NCBI RefSeq assembly: GCF_039535785.1 | Contig: NZ_BAAAXV010000001.1 | Coordinates: forward strand, 1,364,001-1,428,000 | Length of the DNA stretch: 64,000 bases | Reading direction: 5' to 3' | Source of the DNA: Nonomuraea helvata | Lineage (GTDB): Bacteria; Actinomycetota; Actinomycetes; Streptosporangiales; Streptosporangiaceae | Part shown: in pieces, positions 27,801-35,765 of the stretch | Layout: each line of letters begins with the position of its first letter | How positions within the stretch are numbered: position 1 is the first letter of the stretch | The notes under the pieces: generated by a model | Database searches by the model: none | Told to the model about the DNA's origin: nothing | Seen by the model: only the letters and a program-made list of their open reading frames with translations | Translations under genes and position numbers: made by a program

Positions 27801-30800
27801 CGCCCACCAGCGGGGTGTCCGACGCGGGTGCGGACTGCGCGCTGCCCTCGCCCAAGACCGGCTGCCGGGTGCTGGAGCTCGTCTACGCCACGCAGACCGG
27901 CGGCGGCGACTACGCGGGCCGGGTCAAGCAGGTCCTGTTCCACGACTCCGGCACGCCCGTGGCCGTCGCGCAGTACGCCTACGACAGCGCCGGCCGCCTG
28001 ATCCAGTCGTGGGACCCGCGCATCACGCCGGCGCTCAAGACGGTTTACGGCTACGACACCGGCGGCCGCCTCACCTCGCTCACCTCGCCGGGACAGCTCC
28101 CGTGGACGTTCGTCTACGACGCCGACGGCAGGCTGACCAGCGCGGTCCGGCAGGCGCTCAAGCCGGGCACGGCCGACCAGGTGGAGGGCGAGAACCGCAC
28201 CTCCATCGTCTACAACGTGCCGCTGGACAAGGCCGCCGGTGGGCCGGCCGACCTGCGGCCGCAGCACACCGCGGCCTGGGGGCAGCACGACAACCCCACC
28301 GACGCCACCGCCGTCTTCCCCGGCGACCAGATCCCCGACGGCCGCTCCTGGACCAGGGCCACCGTCACCTACCTCGACGCCAACGGGCGGCAGGTCAACC
28401 AGCTCACGCCGGGCGGTCACCTGTCGGCCACCGAGCACGACAAGTTCGGCAACGTCGTGCGCGAGCTGTCGGAGGGCAACCGCGAGCTGGCGCTCGGCAC
28501 CTCGCCGCGCCTGGCCGAGCTCGGCGTCTCCGGGCTGCCCACGGCCGAACGGGCCGAGCTGCTGTCCAAGCGTTCGACGTACAACGACGACGGCACCCGG
28601 GAGCTGGAGACCCTCGGTCCGCTGCACGTCGTGTCGGTGGGCGGCGAGGAGACGGCGGCCAGGGAGCACACCGTCAACACCTACGACCAGGGGCGTCCCG
28701 GCGACGCGCCCACCAAGGACCTGGTGACCAGGACCGAGGTGAGCGCACGCCTGCTCAGCGGCGAGGACCGGGACACGCGGGCGACCGCCACCGAGTACGA
28801 CTGGGCGCTCGGCAAGCCGCTCAAGAGCATCAAGGACCCCGGCGGGCTGAACCTGGTGACGGCCACGTCGTACGACGGCGACGGCAACCCCGTCAAGACC
28901 GTGCTGCCCAAGGGCAACGACGCGGCCACCACGATCACCACGTACTACACCGCCTCCGGCAGCGCGCCGTGCGGCGGCAAGCCGGCGTGGGCGGGGCTGG
29001 TGTGCCGGACGGCGCCCGCCGGGAAGATCAGCGGAGGCGGCGACAACCCCGACGAACTGCCCACCGCCATCACCACCTACGACCGCTACGGCAACCCGCT
29101 GACGGTCTCCGAGACCGCCAACGGCGTCACCCGCGTCACCAACACCGCCTACGACCCGGCGGGACGCCAGATCCGCCAGTGGATCACCGGCGGCGTCGGC
29201 GAGGCGCTGGGCGCCGTGGCCACGGTGTACGCGCCCGACTCCGGCCAGGTGGCCGAGCAGCAGCGCCTGGACGCCGCGGGCAACGTCACCGAGCGGATCG
29301 TGATCGCCTACGACCGGCTCGGCCGGCGGATGTCCTACACCGACGCCGACGCCGGGGTGGTCAAGACCGAGTACGACCTGCTCGACCGGACCACGAAGGT
29401 GACCGACTCCGCGCCGTCCACCGTCACCTACGGCTACGACACCGCGGCCGAGCCGCGTGGCCTGGCCGTGACGATGACGGACTCGGTGGCGGGCACGTTG
29501 ACCGCCCGGTACGACGCCGACGGGGAGTTCGCCTCCGGCGACCTGCCCGGAGGCCTGCACGTGAGCGTGACCGACGACGAGACCGGCACCGATGTCTCGC
29601 GCGTCTACACCAAGGACGGGCTGGACCAGCCCGTGCTGAGCGAGCAGGTCACCGAGTCGGTGCACGGCCAGTGGGCCGCCGACGCGCGCGGCGACGCCGG
29701 GTACGAGCGGGCCTACGGCTACGACAAGACCGGCCGCCTGACCTCGGCCAGGGAGTCGGCGGGCGGGGTGTGCACGCTGCGCCGCTACGGCTTCGACGAC
29801 AACTCCAACCGGACCCGCCTGGCCACCCAGTCTCAGGAGGGCACGTGCCCGGAGGCCGACGACGCCGCGGCGGAGATCACCTCCTACGCCTACGACTCCG
29901 GGGACCGGCTGGTGGGTGACGGCTACCGCTATGACGCGCTCGGCCGTACGACCGCCCTGCCGGGCGGGACGACGTTCGACTACCACGTCAACGACCTGGC
30001 CCGCCGGCAGACCGCGGGCGACCAGACGCTGACCTGGTCGCTGGACCCGGCCGACCGGTTCAGGTCCACCGCCGGCGCGGCGGGCACCGTCGTGAACCAC
30101 TACGGCTCCGACGGCGACTCGCCGCGCTGGAGCACCGAGCCCGGCGGCAAGGTGCTCAGGAACGTCTCCGGCTTCGACGGCGACCTGGCGGCGATCACCG
30201 GCGCGAACGGTGACGTGCGCCTGCAGCTGACCACGCTGCACGGCGACGTCGGCACCGAGTACACGCTGGGCACCGCGACCGCCACCGTGGTGGACGCCGA
30301 CGAGTACGGGGTGGCGCGCGGTCCGGCCCGCAGGTACGGCTGGCTGGGCGGCAAGCAGCGCGCCGCCGACACGCTGGACGGCACCATGCTCATGGGCGTG
30401 CGGCTCTACAACCCGTCGCTGGGCCGGTTCCTGCAACTCGACCCGGTGGAGGGCGGCAGTGCCAACGCCTACGAGTACTGCTCGGGCGACCCGGTCAACT
30501 GCACCGACCTGGACGGCAAGTGGGGCTGCGGCTGGTGCCGCAAGCTCCGCCACAAGGCCAGGCACGTCTGGCGCCGGGCCAAGGTCCACTACCGGGCCTT
30601 CCGGTACGGCTGGAACACCGGCCGGGGCTGGGGCGGTTTCGTCCACCGGTGGGCGAGCAGCGGCCGGCGCTGGGTCAGCCGGGGCTCCTTCATCGTCGGC
30701 GTGGGCTTCGGCACCTACAGCTGTCTCCGCAGGCGCACGATGAGAGGGTGCGCCAAGGCGTACTGGGAGAACAGCGCGATCGGCGGCCTGTCCGGTGCGC

Positions 30801-30862
30801 TGTACGGCATCGGCCGCGGGTCGTGGCGGTGGCGCCACTGGTGGCGCCGCACGCACCGGTAA
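24890..30862 (+). CDS. Secreted Rhs/YD-repeat protein with C-terminal basic domain
   Basis: 1990 residues from GTG 24890. Residues 1-39 are a Sec signal peptide (arginine-rich start, AAVLSAALAVTVADI, cleavage after AYA). About 310-480 form a DNRLRE-type domain (AKSFITWNTSGLAGRKILSA), then Ig/fibronectin-like modules to about 760, a DUF6531-like start of the Rhs shell near 800 (GPGSVNLLTGDFRVEESEAE), many YD repeats (YDxxGRL) across 1000-1800, and the Rhs core (LYNPSLGRFLQLDPVEGGSA) near 1840. The final 113 residues after the DLDG motif are very rich in Arg, Trp, Lys and Gly, and are probably the variable effector. Such proteins are surface-linked polymorphic toxins or wall proteins. No immunity-like small gene follows on this strand. 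Confidence 0.92.
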   Translation: MALSRTRVRRTTPADRAIAAVLSAALAVTVADIPTAYADTPAPQPPPAAVPPDPSTAPAGPSAPDESSARLTARLTGKRVEIESARTEASSTYANPDGTLTEEMFAGPVRVRDGAGWKPVDLALTAAADGTVTPKSHGRALRIGGGASGAKQAAAAGTDLISVAAGNARVTLRWPGALPSPQVSGQSVTYPGVLPGADLTVTATRTGAEQFLLVKQRPTTPLSYRLRLDAPGLTARQAKDGGVELVGKGGKVAATVPAPVMWDARVDQASGEHPHRAPVKMEVSGKDLVLTPDPAFLNDPATAYPVTVDPAVNVGEAFDTFVQQGYNTDNSASTELKLGNNGSGQIAKSFITWNTSGLAGRKILSATLNLWDFHSWSCTAKNWEVWSADQASTTSRYPGPTMAAKYATSSQTKGYGSACAAGWVSANVTSLAQYWADKGWAKSGMGLRASDESDPYGWKRFNSGNAASHTPYIAVTYNGNPSTPLSVWTSPNSEVNSTLYTNSVTPRLYAHVGDPDGGNVRAKFEVYDGSTAVITGLYGAYVASGGFSDAALPAGKLVNGRTYTLKGWGNDGSLDSLQPQSRQFTVDTTRPPAPKLTSGSHPDSGWHGDAGEPASFTATPADSDVAKIAYRLDDGDTATAATTGAAVTFTVTPQAAGPHTLTTYTLDRAGNASEAVTYRFNVGAGALAAPADGTRTARRAELAATGRGEYDRVTFQWRRAQTDAWADIPVAQVLGADGKPLAAWPVAATVADGTATVSGLTWNLVDQLGGDGAVQVRAVFANASGSAGTPAADVVADRQASGAETQNVGPGSVNLLTGDFRVEESEAELFGLALSRTISSRDPKAGTKIASQASPFGPEWSAGGVSDVADSEYAALRETSASSVEITLVDGTPIQFTKTGSGWKPEEGAEDLTLTGSYTLKDADGVVTTFTKPSGATSYLPATTTPPGANNVTRYVYEAASGAQRLKAVIAPTSGVSDAGADCALPSPKTGCRVLELVYATQTGGGDYAGRVKQVLFHDSGTPVAVAQYAYDSAGRLIQSWDPRITPALKTVYGYDTGGRLTSLTSPGQLPWTFVYDADGRLTSAVRQALKPGTADQVEGENRTSIVYNVPLDKAAGGPADLRPQHTAAWGQHDNPTDATAVFPGDQIPDGRSWTRATVTYLDANGRQVNQLTPGGHLSATEHDKFGNVVRELSEGNRELALGTSPRLAELGVSGLPTAERAELLSKRSTYNDDGTRELETLGPLHVVSVGGEETAAREHTVNTYDQGRPGDAPTKDLVTRTEVSARLLSGEDRDTRATATEYDWALGKPLKSIKDPGGLNLVTATSYDGDGNPVKTVLPKGNDAATTITTYYTASGSAPCGGKPAWAGLVCRTAPAGKISGGGDNPDELPTAITTYDRYGNPLTVSETANGVTRVTNTAYDPAGRQIRQWITGGVGEALGAVATVYAPDSGQVAEQQRLDAAGNVTERIVIAYDRLGRRMSYTDADAGVVKTEYDLLDRTTKVTDSAPSTVTYGYDTAAEPRGLAVTMTDSVAGTLTARYDADGEFASGDLPGGLHVSVTDDETGTDVSRVYTKDGLDQPVLSEQVTESVHGQWAADARGDAGYERAYGYDKTGRLTSARESAGGVCTLRRYGFDDNSNRTRLATQSQEGTCPEADDAAAEITSYAYDSGDRLVGDGYRYDALGRTTALPGGTTFDYHVNDLARRQTAGDQTLTWSLDPADRFRSTAGAAGTVVNHYGSDGDSPRWSTEPGGKVLRNVSGFDGDLAAITGANGDVRLQLTTLHGDVGTEYTLGTATATVVDADEYGVARGPARRYGWLGGKQRAADTLDGTMLMGVRLYNPSLGRFLQLDPVEGGSANAYEYCSGDPVNCTDLDGKWGCGWCRKLRHKARHVWRRAKVHYRAFRYGWNTGRGWGGFVHRWASSGRRWVSRGSFIVGVGFGTYSCLRRRTMRGCAKAYWENSAIGGLSGALYGIGRGSWRWRHWWRRTHR

Positions 30863-30880
30863 CCCACGTGAATGAATGAG

Positions 30881-30924
30881 AACGGCCCCTGAGCTGCCTG
30901 CTTGTCAGCTGCTCAGGGGCCGTT
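30881..30924. terminator. Strong bidirectional terminator hairpin
   Basis: AACGGCCCCTGAGC (30881-30894) and GCTCAGGGGCCGTT (30911-30924) form a perfect 14-bp stem with a 16-base loop, followed by TTCTCGT. It lies between the convergent Rhs and thioesterase genes. Confidence 0.85.
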
Positions 30925-30936
30925 TCTCGTCGTAGG

Positions 30937-31650
30937 TCAGCGTGGAGCGATCCAGGTCGCGCGGGCGGCGGCGACGAGCGTGCCGTCCACCTCGTAGATG
31001 GCGCTCTGGCCGTACATCTTGCGCCCGTCGCGGCCGGTCGGGCGGGCCACCACGGAGTAGCGGCCGCCGGGGTGGACCGGGCGGTGGATCTGCACCGCGA
31101 GCCGTCCGAGCAGCGCGGACTCGCCGGGGCCGAAGTGGGCCCAGCCGGTGATGCAGTCGAGCACCGCGCCCACGATCGACGCGGGCACCCCGTCCTCGCC
31201 CGTCACCGTGAACGGCACCCGCCAGCCGGCCGCCACCAGGTCCGTGCCCTCCACCGGGCCGGGGAAGATGCGCAGGCCGTCACCTGGCTCGCGCAGGCCG
31301 CAGGCGAAGCACTCGGCGAACGGGTGCGCCTTCAGGCCCACGAACCCGGCCTCGGCGCGCGCGGCGTCGTTGAACGGCACGAACCCGGGACCCTCCAGGT
31401 CCTCGGCCACGGGGATGGCCTCGACCAGCAGCTTGTCGCCGTCCGAGAGGGACACGGAGTTGGCGACGTGCTCGAGGCGCAGCTCGGTCTCCAAGGGCGT
31501 GGGCGCGTGCAGCGTGACCTCGACGGCTGATCGACCACCGTTCAGCGCCTCCGCCATGGTGCCCGCTATCCAGCCGCCGTTGGCGACTCCCGCGGGGCCC
31601 CGGAAACGCTGCGGAACGGTCAACACGGTCTGCAGGGCAGCCGTCGTCAT
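30937..31650 (-). CDS. Hotdog-fold thioesterase family protein
   Basis: 237 residues with GGAGG upstream of ATG 31650. Two hotdog repeats seem present: PQRFRGPAGVANGGWIAGTM opens the first, and LDCITGWAHFG with GRLAVQIHRPVHPGGRYSVVA the second. The centre has HPFAECFACGLREPGDGLRI, with a CxxC pair seen in a group of actinobacterial acyl-CoA thioesterase-like proteins. It probably cleaves an acyl-CoA thioester in the cytoplasm. A 16-bp perfect palindrome lies 16 bases upstream of its start and probably controls it. Confidence 0.78.
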   Translation of the reverse strand: MTTAALQTVLTVPQRFRGPAGVANGGWIAGTMAEALNGGRSAVEVTLHAPTPLETELRLEHVANSVSLSDGDKLLVEAIPVAEDLEGPGFVPFNDAARAEAGFVGLKAHPFAECFACGLREPGDGLRIFPGPVEGTDLVAAGWRVPFTVTGEDGVPASIVGAVLDCITGWAHFGPGESALLGRLAVQIHRPVHPGGRYSVVARPTGRDGRKMYGQSAIYEVDGTLVAAARATWIAPR

Positions 31651-31666
31651 GCCACAACCTCCAATA

Positions 31667-31682
31667 TCGCCACATGTGGCGA
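31667..31682 (-). promoter_or_regulatory. 16-bp perfect palindrome, probable operator
   Basis: TCGCCACATGTGGCGA is self-complementary and lies just upstream of the thioesterase ribosome-binding site. Position and symmetry fit a dimeric repressor that blocks this gene. No obvious regulator is adjacent. Confidence 0.6.
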
Positions 31683-32054
31683 GAAGTCCGGAAACATCAA
31701 AAGAAGCAGGCCGATTTTACTGGACTCCCGGTTTCGCCAGATCTCGGGGGCCCTGAGGCTGATCGGCACCACGCATAACGCCTCGAGGGGGTCCGAAACT
31801 TCCCACCCGCCCTCGACCGGCCTGTCACCAGGTGTCTCGAGACGCTATGCACCGCACATCGCCGGGATGTGACTCGGGGGTCAGAAGCAACGAAAATCGG
31901 CCTCACTCCGGACTTGCACCTGGAGTGAGGCCGATCAAGGCGTTGTGAGTACCATATCCCGGCTTACCCCACCCCGCGACCGATACTCGGATACGGCCGC
32001 CCACCGATGTGCGCGTCTTCGGCCGCGTTCGGGAAGGCTGGAGAACACGGCAGC
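31683..32054. other. Gap without a recognised gene
   Basis: About 370 bases. I find no reading frame with a credible ribosome site and family match. It holds the hairpin at 31896-31935 and the leaders of the two flanking divergent genes. Base composition is a little less GC-rich than that of the neighbours. Confidence 0.5.
31896..31935. terminator. Perfect 14-bp hairpin in intergenic DNA
   Basis: ATCGGCCTCACTCC (31896-31909) pairs fully with GGAGTGAGGCCGAT (31922-31935), loop of 12 bases. It resembles a rho-independent terminator stem, although it lies between divergent genes, so it may end a small untranslated transcript or act as a regulatory hairpin. Confidence 0.5.
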
Positions 32055-32681
32055 ATGAGAGAGCGAGAGGGTGAACCTGTGCGGGGTGCGAGGTTGGAGT
32101 ATCCGTCCGGATCCCTGGTCGTCCTGACGGGGCTTCCGGGCGCGGGCAAGACCACCCTGCTGCGACGCCTGTACGGCCTGCAGGGCGTGGAGAGCGTGCC
32201 CGTCACCATAGGCACGGTCGCGGTGATCGACTCGTTCCAGTCCAAGCAGCACTGGTACGGGCGGCTCGCCTGGGCCCCGCAGCCGGTGCGCCGCGCCGTG
32301 GTCTTCGTCACCCACCTGAGCCGCATCCGCCAGGCGTTGACCCTGGGCCACTCGGTCATCGCGCACAACCGGGGCTGCGGCCCGTACGTGCTGCGCGGTT
32401 TCGCCTGGCTGGCCCGCAGGCACCGGGCGGGCTTCCACCTGCTCCTCCTGGACGCGCCGCCGGAGGTGGCGCTGGCGGGGCAGCAGACCAGGGGCCGGGT
32501 GGTGGCGCCCAGGACGTTCGCCCGCCATCAGCGCAGGTGGGAGAGCCTGCTGACCAGGGTGAAGGGCGGCGATCCCGCCCCCGCCTCCGGCGCGTACATC
32601 ATGGACCGGGCGGGGGCGGACGTGCTGCAGGAGATCGTGTTCGACGAGAGAAGCGCGAACGCTCAGAGCACGGGCAGGTAG
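32055..32681 (+). CDS. P-loop kinase-like ATP-binding protein
   Basis: 208 residues from ATG 32055; GTG 32079 with GAGAGG eight bases upstream is equally possible. The Walker A motif is VLTGLPGAGKTTLLRRLYGL (about residues 23-42 from the ATG). A Walker-B-like strand is FHLLLLDAPPEVAL, and ARHQRRWESLL provides arginines in the lid region. The pattern matches small AAA/polynucleotide-kinase-like proteins; the phosphate acceptor is unknown. It ends 19 bases inside the end of the convergent glnA2. Confidence 0.8.
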   Translation: MREREGEPVRGARLEYPSGSLVVLTGLPGAGKTTLLRRLYGLQGVESVPVTIGTVAVIDSFQSKQHWYGRLAWAPQPVRRAVVFVTHLSRIRQALTLGHSVIAHNRGCGPYVLRGFAWLARRHRAGFHLLLLDAPPEVALAGQQTRGRVVAPRTFARHQRRWESLLTRVKGGDPAPASGAYIMDRAGADVLQEIVFDERSANAQSTGR

Positions 32682-34024
32682 CGACCCAGCTCGAACTCGG
32701 TGACGTGGCGGCGGTATTCGCGCCACTCCGCGCGCTTGTTGCGCAGGAAGAAATCGAAGACGTGCTCCCCCAGCGTCTCGGCCACCAGCTCGCTGCGCTC
32801 CATGACCTCGATCGCGTCGTTGAGCGAGCCGGGCAGCGGCTGGATGCCGAGGGCGCGCCGCTCGGCGCTGGTCAGCGTCCAGACGTTGTCCTCGGCCGCG
32901 GCGGGCAGCTCGTAGCCCTCCTCGATGCCCTTGAGGCCGGCCGCCAGGATCAGCGCGAAGGCGAGGTACGGGTTGCACGCCGAGTCGAGCGACCTGAACT
33001 CGATGCGCGTCGAGCCGCCCTTGTGCGGCTTGTACATCGGCACCCTGACCAGGGCGGAGCGGTTGTTGTGGCCCCAGCACACGTAGGAGGGCGCCTCGCC
33101 GCCCTGGCCCGCGATGGCCTCGGCCCCGCCCCAGAGCCGCTTGTAGGAGTTGACCCACTGGTTGGTGATGGCGGTGATCTCGGCGGCGTGCCTGAGCAGC
33201 CCGGCGATGAACGACCGGCCGATCTTGGAGAGCTGGTATTCGGCCCCGGCCTCGTAGAAGGCGTTCCTGTCGCCCTCGAACAGCGACATGTGCGTGTGCA
33301 TGCCGGAGCCCGGGTGCTCCGTGAACGGCTTGGGCATGAACGAGGCCCAGATGCCCTGCTCCAGGGCGACCTCCTTCATGACCAGGCGGAAGGTCATGAT
33401 GTTGTCGGCCGTGGTGAGCGCGTCGGCGTAGCGCAGGTCGATCTCCTGCTGCCCGGGCGCGCCCTCGTGGTGGCTGAACTCGACGGAGATGCCCATCGAC
33501 TCCAGCATCATGATCGCCTGGCGGCGGAAGTCATGGCCGGAGCTGTGCGGCGTGTGGTCGAAGTAGCCGCCGGAGTCGATCGGCTCGGGCCGCCGGCCGG
33601 GCTCGGGCCGGCTCTTCAGCAGGAAGAACTCGATCTCCGGGTGGGTGTAGAACGTGAAGCCCATGTCGGCGCACTTGGCGAGCGTGCGCTTGAGCACCCA
33701 GCGCGGGTCGGCGTGCGACGGCGAGCCGTCCGGCATGAGGATGTCGCAGAAGATGCGCGCCGCGCCGGGCGTCTCGCTGCGCCAGGGCAGGATCTGGAAC
33801 GAGGACGGGTCGGGCTTGGCGAGCATGTCGGACTCGTAGACGCGGGCGAAGCCCTCGATGGCCGAGCCGTCGAACCCTATGCCCTCGGCGAACGCACCCT
33901 CCAGCTCGGCCGGGGCGATCGCCACTGATTTGAGGAAGCCGAGCACGTCAGTGAACCAGAGCCGGATGAACCGGATGTCGCGTTCCTCGAGCGTGCGGAG
34001 CACGAACTCCTGCTGGCGGTCCAC
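32663..34024 (-). CDS. glnA2: Glutamine synthetase-like enzyme, GlnA2 type (probable gamma-glutamyl ligase)
   Basis: 453 residues from GTG 34024 with AGAGGGGAC upstream. The fold motifs are intact: RLWFTDVLGFLKSVAI, FDGSAIEGF, the ATP-site PGSGMHTHMSLFEGD, and GGSTRIEFRSLDSACNPYLA. At the place of the adenylylated tyrosine it has tryptophan (NVWTLTSAERRALG), as in M. tuberculosis GlnA2, so GlnE should not modify it. In Streptomyces the GlnA2 enzyme has been reported to act as a gamma-glutamylpolyamine synthetase, so true glutamine synthesis is not certain. A GlnR half-box lies 54 bp upstream. Confidence 0.94.
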   Translation of the reverse strand: MDRQQEFVLRTLEERDIRFIRLWFTDVLGFLKSVAIAPAELEGAFAEGIGFDGSAIEGFARVYESDMLAKPDPSSFQILPWRSETPGAARIFCDILMPDGSPSHADPRWVLKRTLAKCADMGFTFYTHPEIEFFLLKSRPEPGRRPEPIDSGGYFDHTPHSSGHDFRRQAIMMLESMGISVEFSHHEGAPGQQEIDLRYADALTTADNIMTFRLVMKEVALEQGIWASFMPKPFTEHPGSGMHTHMSLFEGDRNAFYEAGAEYQLSKIGRSFIAGLLRHAAEITAITNQWVNSYKRLWGGAEAIAGQGGEAPSYVCWGHNNRSALVRVPMYKPHKGGSTRIEFRSLDSACNPYLAFALILAAGLKGIEEGYELPAAAEDNVWTLTSAERRALGIQPLPGSLNDAIEVMERSELVAETLGEHVFDFFLRNKRAEWREYRRHVTEFELGRYLPVL

Positions 34025-34077
34025 AGCGTCCCCTCTATCTGACAGTACGGGTCTATGCACCAGCATGCCGTGTCCGT

Positions 34078-34093
34078 GTTTCACACACGTTAC
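34078..34093 (-). promoter_or_regulatory. GlnR half-box upstream of glnA2
   Basis: On the minus strand the sequence is GTAAC, six bases, GAAAC (34093 to 34078), one half of the GlnR consensus and the same as the first half of the glnA box, with the spacer GTGTGT. The second half is poorly matched. It lies 54 bp before the glnA2 start. Confidence 0.7.
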
Positions 34094-34177
34094 GGGGGGC
34101 GCCGGTGCGAGCCTCGCTGACAAAGCCCCCCGCCCCGACTTAATGTGATCACGCATTCAGTCTCGGGGGAGGCATTG

Positions 34178-34723
34178 GTGGCCATCGACCTGCTCAATCA
34201 CAAGCTCGATCGGGCATTCGACCACATCGACGCGAGCGGCAACGGCGTCGTGGAGCGTGAGGACCTGCTGGGGCTCGGCGCCCGCATCCTGGTGGGCTTC
34301 GGGGAGTCCCCCACCTCGCTCCCCGGGGCCAGCCTCGTCGACAGCTTCGGCGGGATCTGGGCCACGCTGTCGCAGACGCTCGAGCGCGACCCCGACTTCA
34401 CCATCTCGCGGCTGGACTTCCGTACCGGGATGATCGCGGCGTTCGTCATGGGCGACCGGTATGACGCGGTGTTCCGGCCGGCCACGGTGGCGGTGGCGGA
34501 GCTGTGCGACGGCGACCGGGACGGCGAGATCGGCCCCGGCGAGTTCCGCACGATGCTGAGCGCGTTCGGCGTCGCCTACGACGACGTGGACGAGGCGTTC
34601 GACCGGCTCGACCGGACGGGCAGGGGCAGGCTCACCGTGGACGAGCTGGTCCTGGCCGCCTCCGACTACTACCGCAGCGACGATCCGAACGCCGCGGGCA
34701 ACTGGCTTTTCGGCCCCCTGTGA
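34178..34723 (+). CDS. EF-hand calcium-binding protein
   Basis: 181 residues from GTG 34178, placed after a strong GGGGGAGG. Three calcium loops are visible: DHIDASGNGVVEREDL near residue 17, DGDRDGEIGPGEF near residue 115 and DRLDRTGRGRLTVDEL near residue 150. The first two have acidic residues at the main ligand positions; the third has arginine and threonine and may be weak. The size and arrangement resemble bacterial sarcoplasmic-calcium-binding (calexcitin-like) proteins. It is followed by a terpene synthase on the same strand after 19 bp, so the two are probably co-transcribed. Confidence 0.88.
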   Translation: MAIDLLNHKLDRAFDHIDASGNGVVEREDLLGLGARILVGFGESPTSLPGASLVDSFGGIWATLSQTLERDPDFTISRLDFRTGMIAAFVMGDRYDAVFRPATVAVAELCDGDRDGEIGPGEFRTMLSAFGVAYDDVDEAFDRLDRTGRGRLTVDELVLAASDYYRSDDPNAAGNWLFGPL

Positions 34724-34770
34724 AGAGCCCTGTGAAAGCCCGGTGAAGATCCCTGTGAATACGTCCGTGA
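34721..34770 (+). repeat. Degenerate CCTGTGAA repeats carrying overlapping stops and starts
   Basis: The stretch from 34716 reads as four to five imperfect units of 11-13 bases, each containing TGTGAA or GGTGAA or CGTGAA. Each unit carries a GTG and a TGA overlapping (GTGA). The EF-hand stop and the terpene synthase GTG lie inside it. Confidence 0.6.
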
Positions 34771-35765
34771 ACACCACCACGAGCACCACCGTGTTCGCCA
34801 CCATGGTCGCCAACGCGCGCACCGCGCTCCGTTCCGCCCTGACCTCGATGCTGCCGCTGCCGCGCAGGGGCGGCTCGGCGGCGCTGGCGCTGCTGCCGCT
34901 CACCGAGCGGGTGCCCGCGATGGCGGCTCCGTGCAGGATGCACCCGGCCGTGTACGCGATCGAGGCCGCGGTCATCGACTGGGCCAGGAGGACCGGGCTG
35001 CGCGCCGCGCCCGGCGTGGGCTACCACCGGATGGCGGGCCGGGCGTTCGCCGAGTTCGACGCGGCCGCGGCGGCGCTGTTCGCGCAGTGGCTGACGTGGC
35101 TGTTCCACCTGGACGACGAGCTGGACGAGGGGTCGTGCCCGCTGGACATCTTCGACGGCATGCTCAAGGGCGCGGCGCGGCATCCGTTGGAGGCGGCGTT
35201 CGCGGACCTGTGGCGGGTGACGAGCGCGCGGATGAGCGACCGGTGGCGGGCCAGGTTCGCGGTGGGGCTGCGGCGCCAGCACGACGCCTGCCGTACCGAG
35301 GCCGACAACAGGGCGGCGGGCCGGATGCCGACGCTGGAGGAGTATCCGGCGCTGCGCAGGGGCACGGTGGGGCCGTACCTCTATGACCTGGTGGAGCCGT
35401 GCCTGCGGGTCGAGGTGCCGGCGTGGGTGCATGAGGGCGAGCCGTGGCAGCAGCTCGTGAGCGCGTGCAGTGACATCACGGCGTGGTGCAACGACGTGGC
35501 CTCGCGGCCGAAGGAGCGCGGCGACGTGCACAACTTCGTCGTGCTCGCGATGCGCCAGCTCGGGCTGGGCGAGCGCGAGGCGACGGCCTGGGTGCTCGAC
35601 CGGATCGCCGCGCGCTGCCAGGACATGCAGAAGGCCGCCAGGCGGCTGCCGCTGGAGGACCTGGAGCCGAAGGAGGCGCGGGACGTCAGCAAGGTCGCGT
35701 GCGCGTACCTGGCGGCGCCGCGCGCCCACCTCGACTGGCTCCTGGAGTCCAAGCGTTACGCCTGA
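34743..35765 (+). CDS. Class I terpene synthase
   Basis: 340 residues from GTG 34743; the first 35 residues are Thr/Ala-rich and the true start could be ATG 34803. The aspartate-rich metal motif is DDELDE (about residues 120-125). The second, NSE, motif is present as NDVASRPKE (about 250-258: Asn, Ser, Lys-Glu). Helix pattern and the closing SKRYA also fit. It ionises a prenyl diphosphate (C10, C15 or C20) with three Mg ions and cyclises it; the product is not predictable. No prenyl transferase or P450 is next to it. Its stop overlaps the convergent regulator gene by ten bases. Confidence 0.92.
   Translation: MKIPVNTSVNTTTSTTVFATMVANARTALRSALTSMLPLPRRGGSAALALLPLTERVPAMAAPCRMHPAVYAIEAAVIDWARRTGLRAAPGVGYHRMAGRAFAEFDAAAAALFAQWLTWLFHLDDELDEGSCPLDIFDGMLKGAARHPLEAAFADLWRVTSARMSDRWRARFAVGLRRQHDACRTEADNRAAGRMPTLEEYPALRRGTVGPYLYDLVEPCLRVEVPAWVHEGEPWQQLVSACSDITAWCNDVASRPKERGDVHNFVVLAMRQLGLGEREATAWVLDRIAARCQDMQKAARRLPLEDLEPKEARDVSKVACAYLAAPRAHLDWLLESKRYA

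Noticed and set aside
26018..30856. A 1612-codon open frame on the minus strand opposite the Rhs gene
   Set aside because: It is Arg/Gly/Val-rich with no domain, and mirrors the codon bias of the Rhs gene. It is a shadow frame caused by high GC.
31697..31906. Short frame in the 31.7-32.0 kb gap
   Set aside because: Low-quality start and no conserved pattern; left as gene-free.
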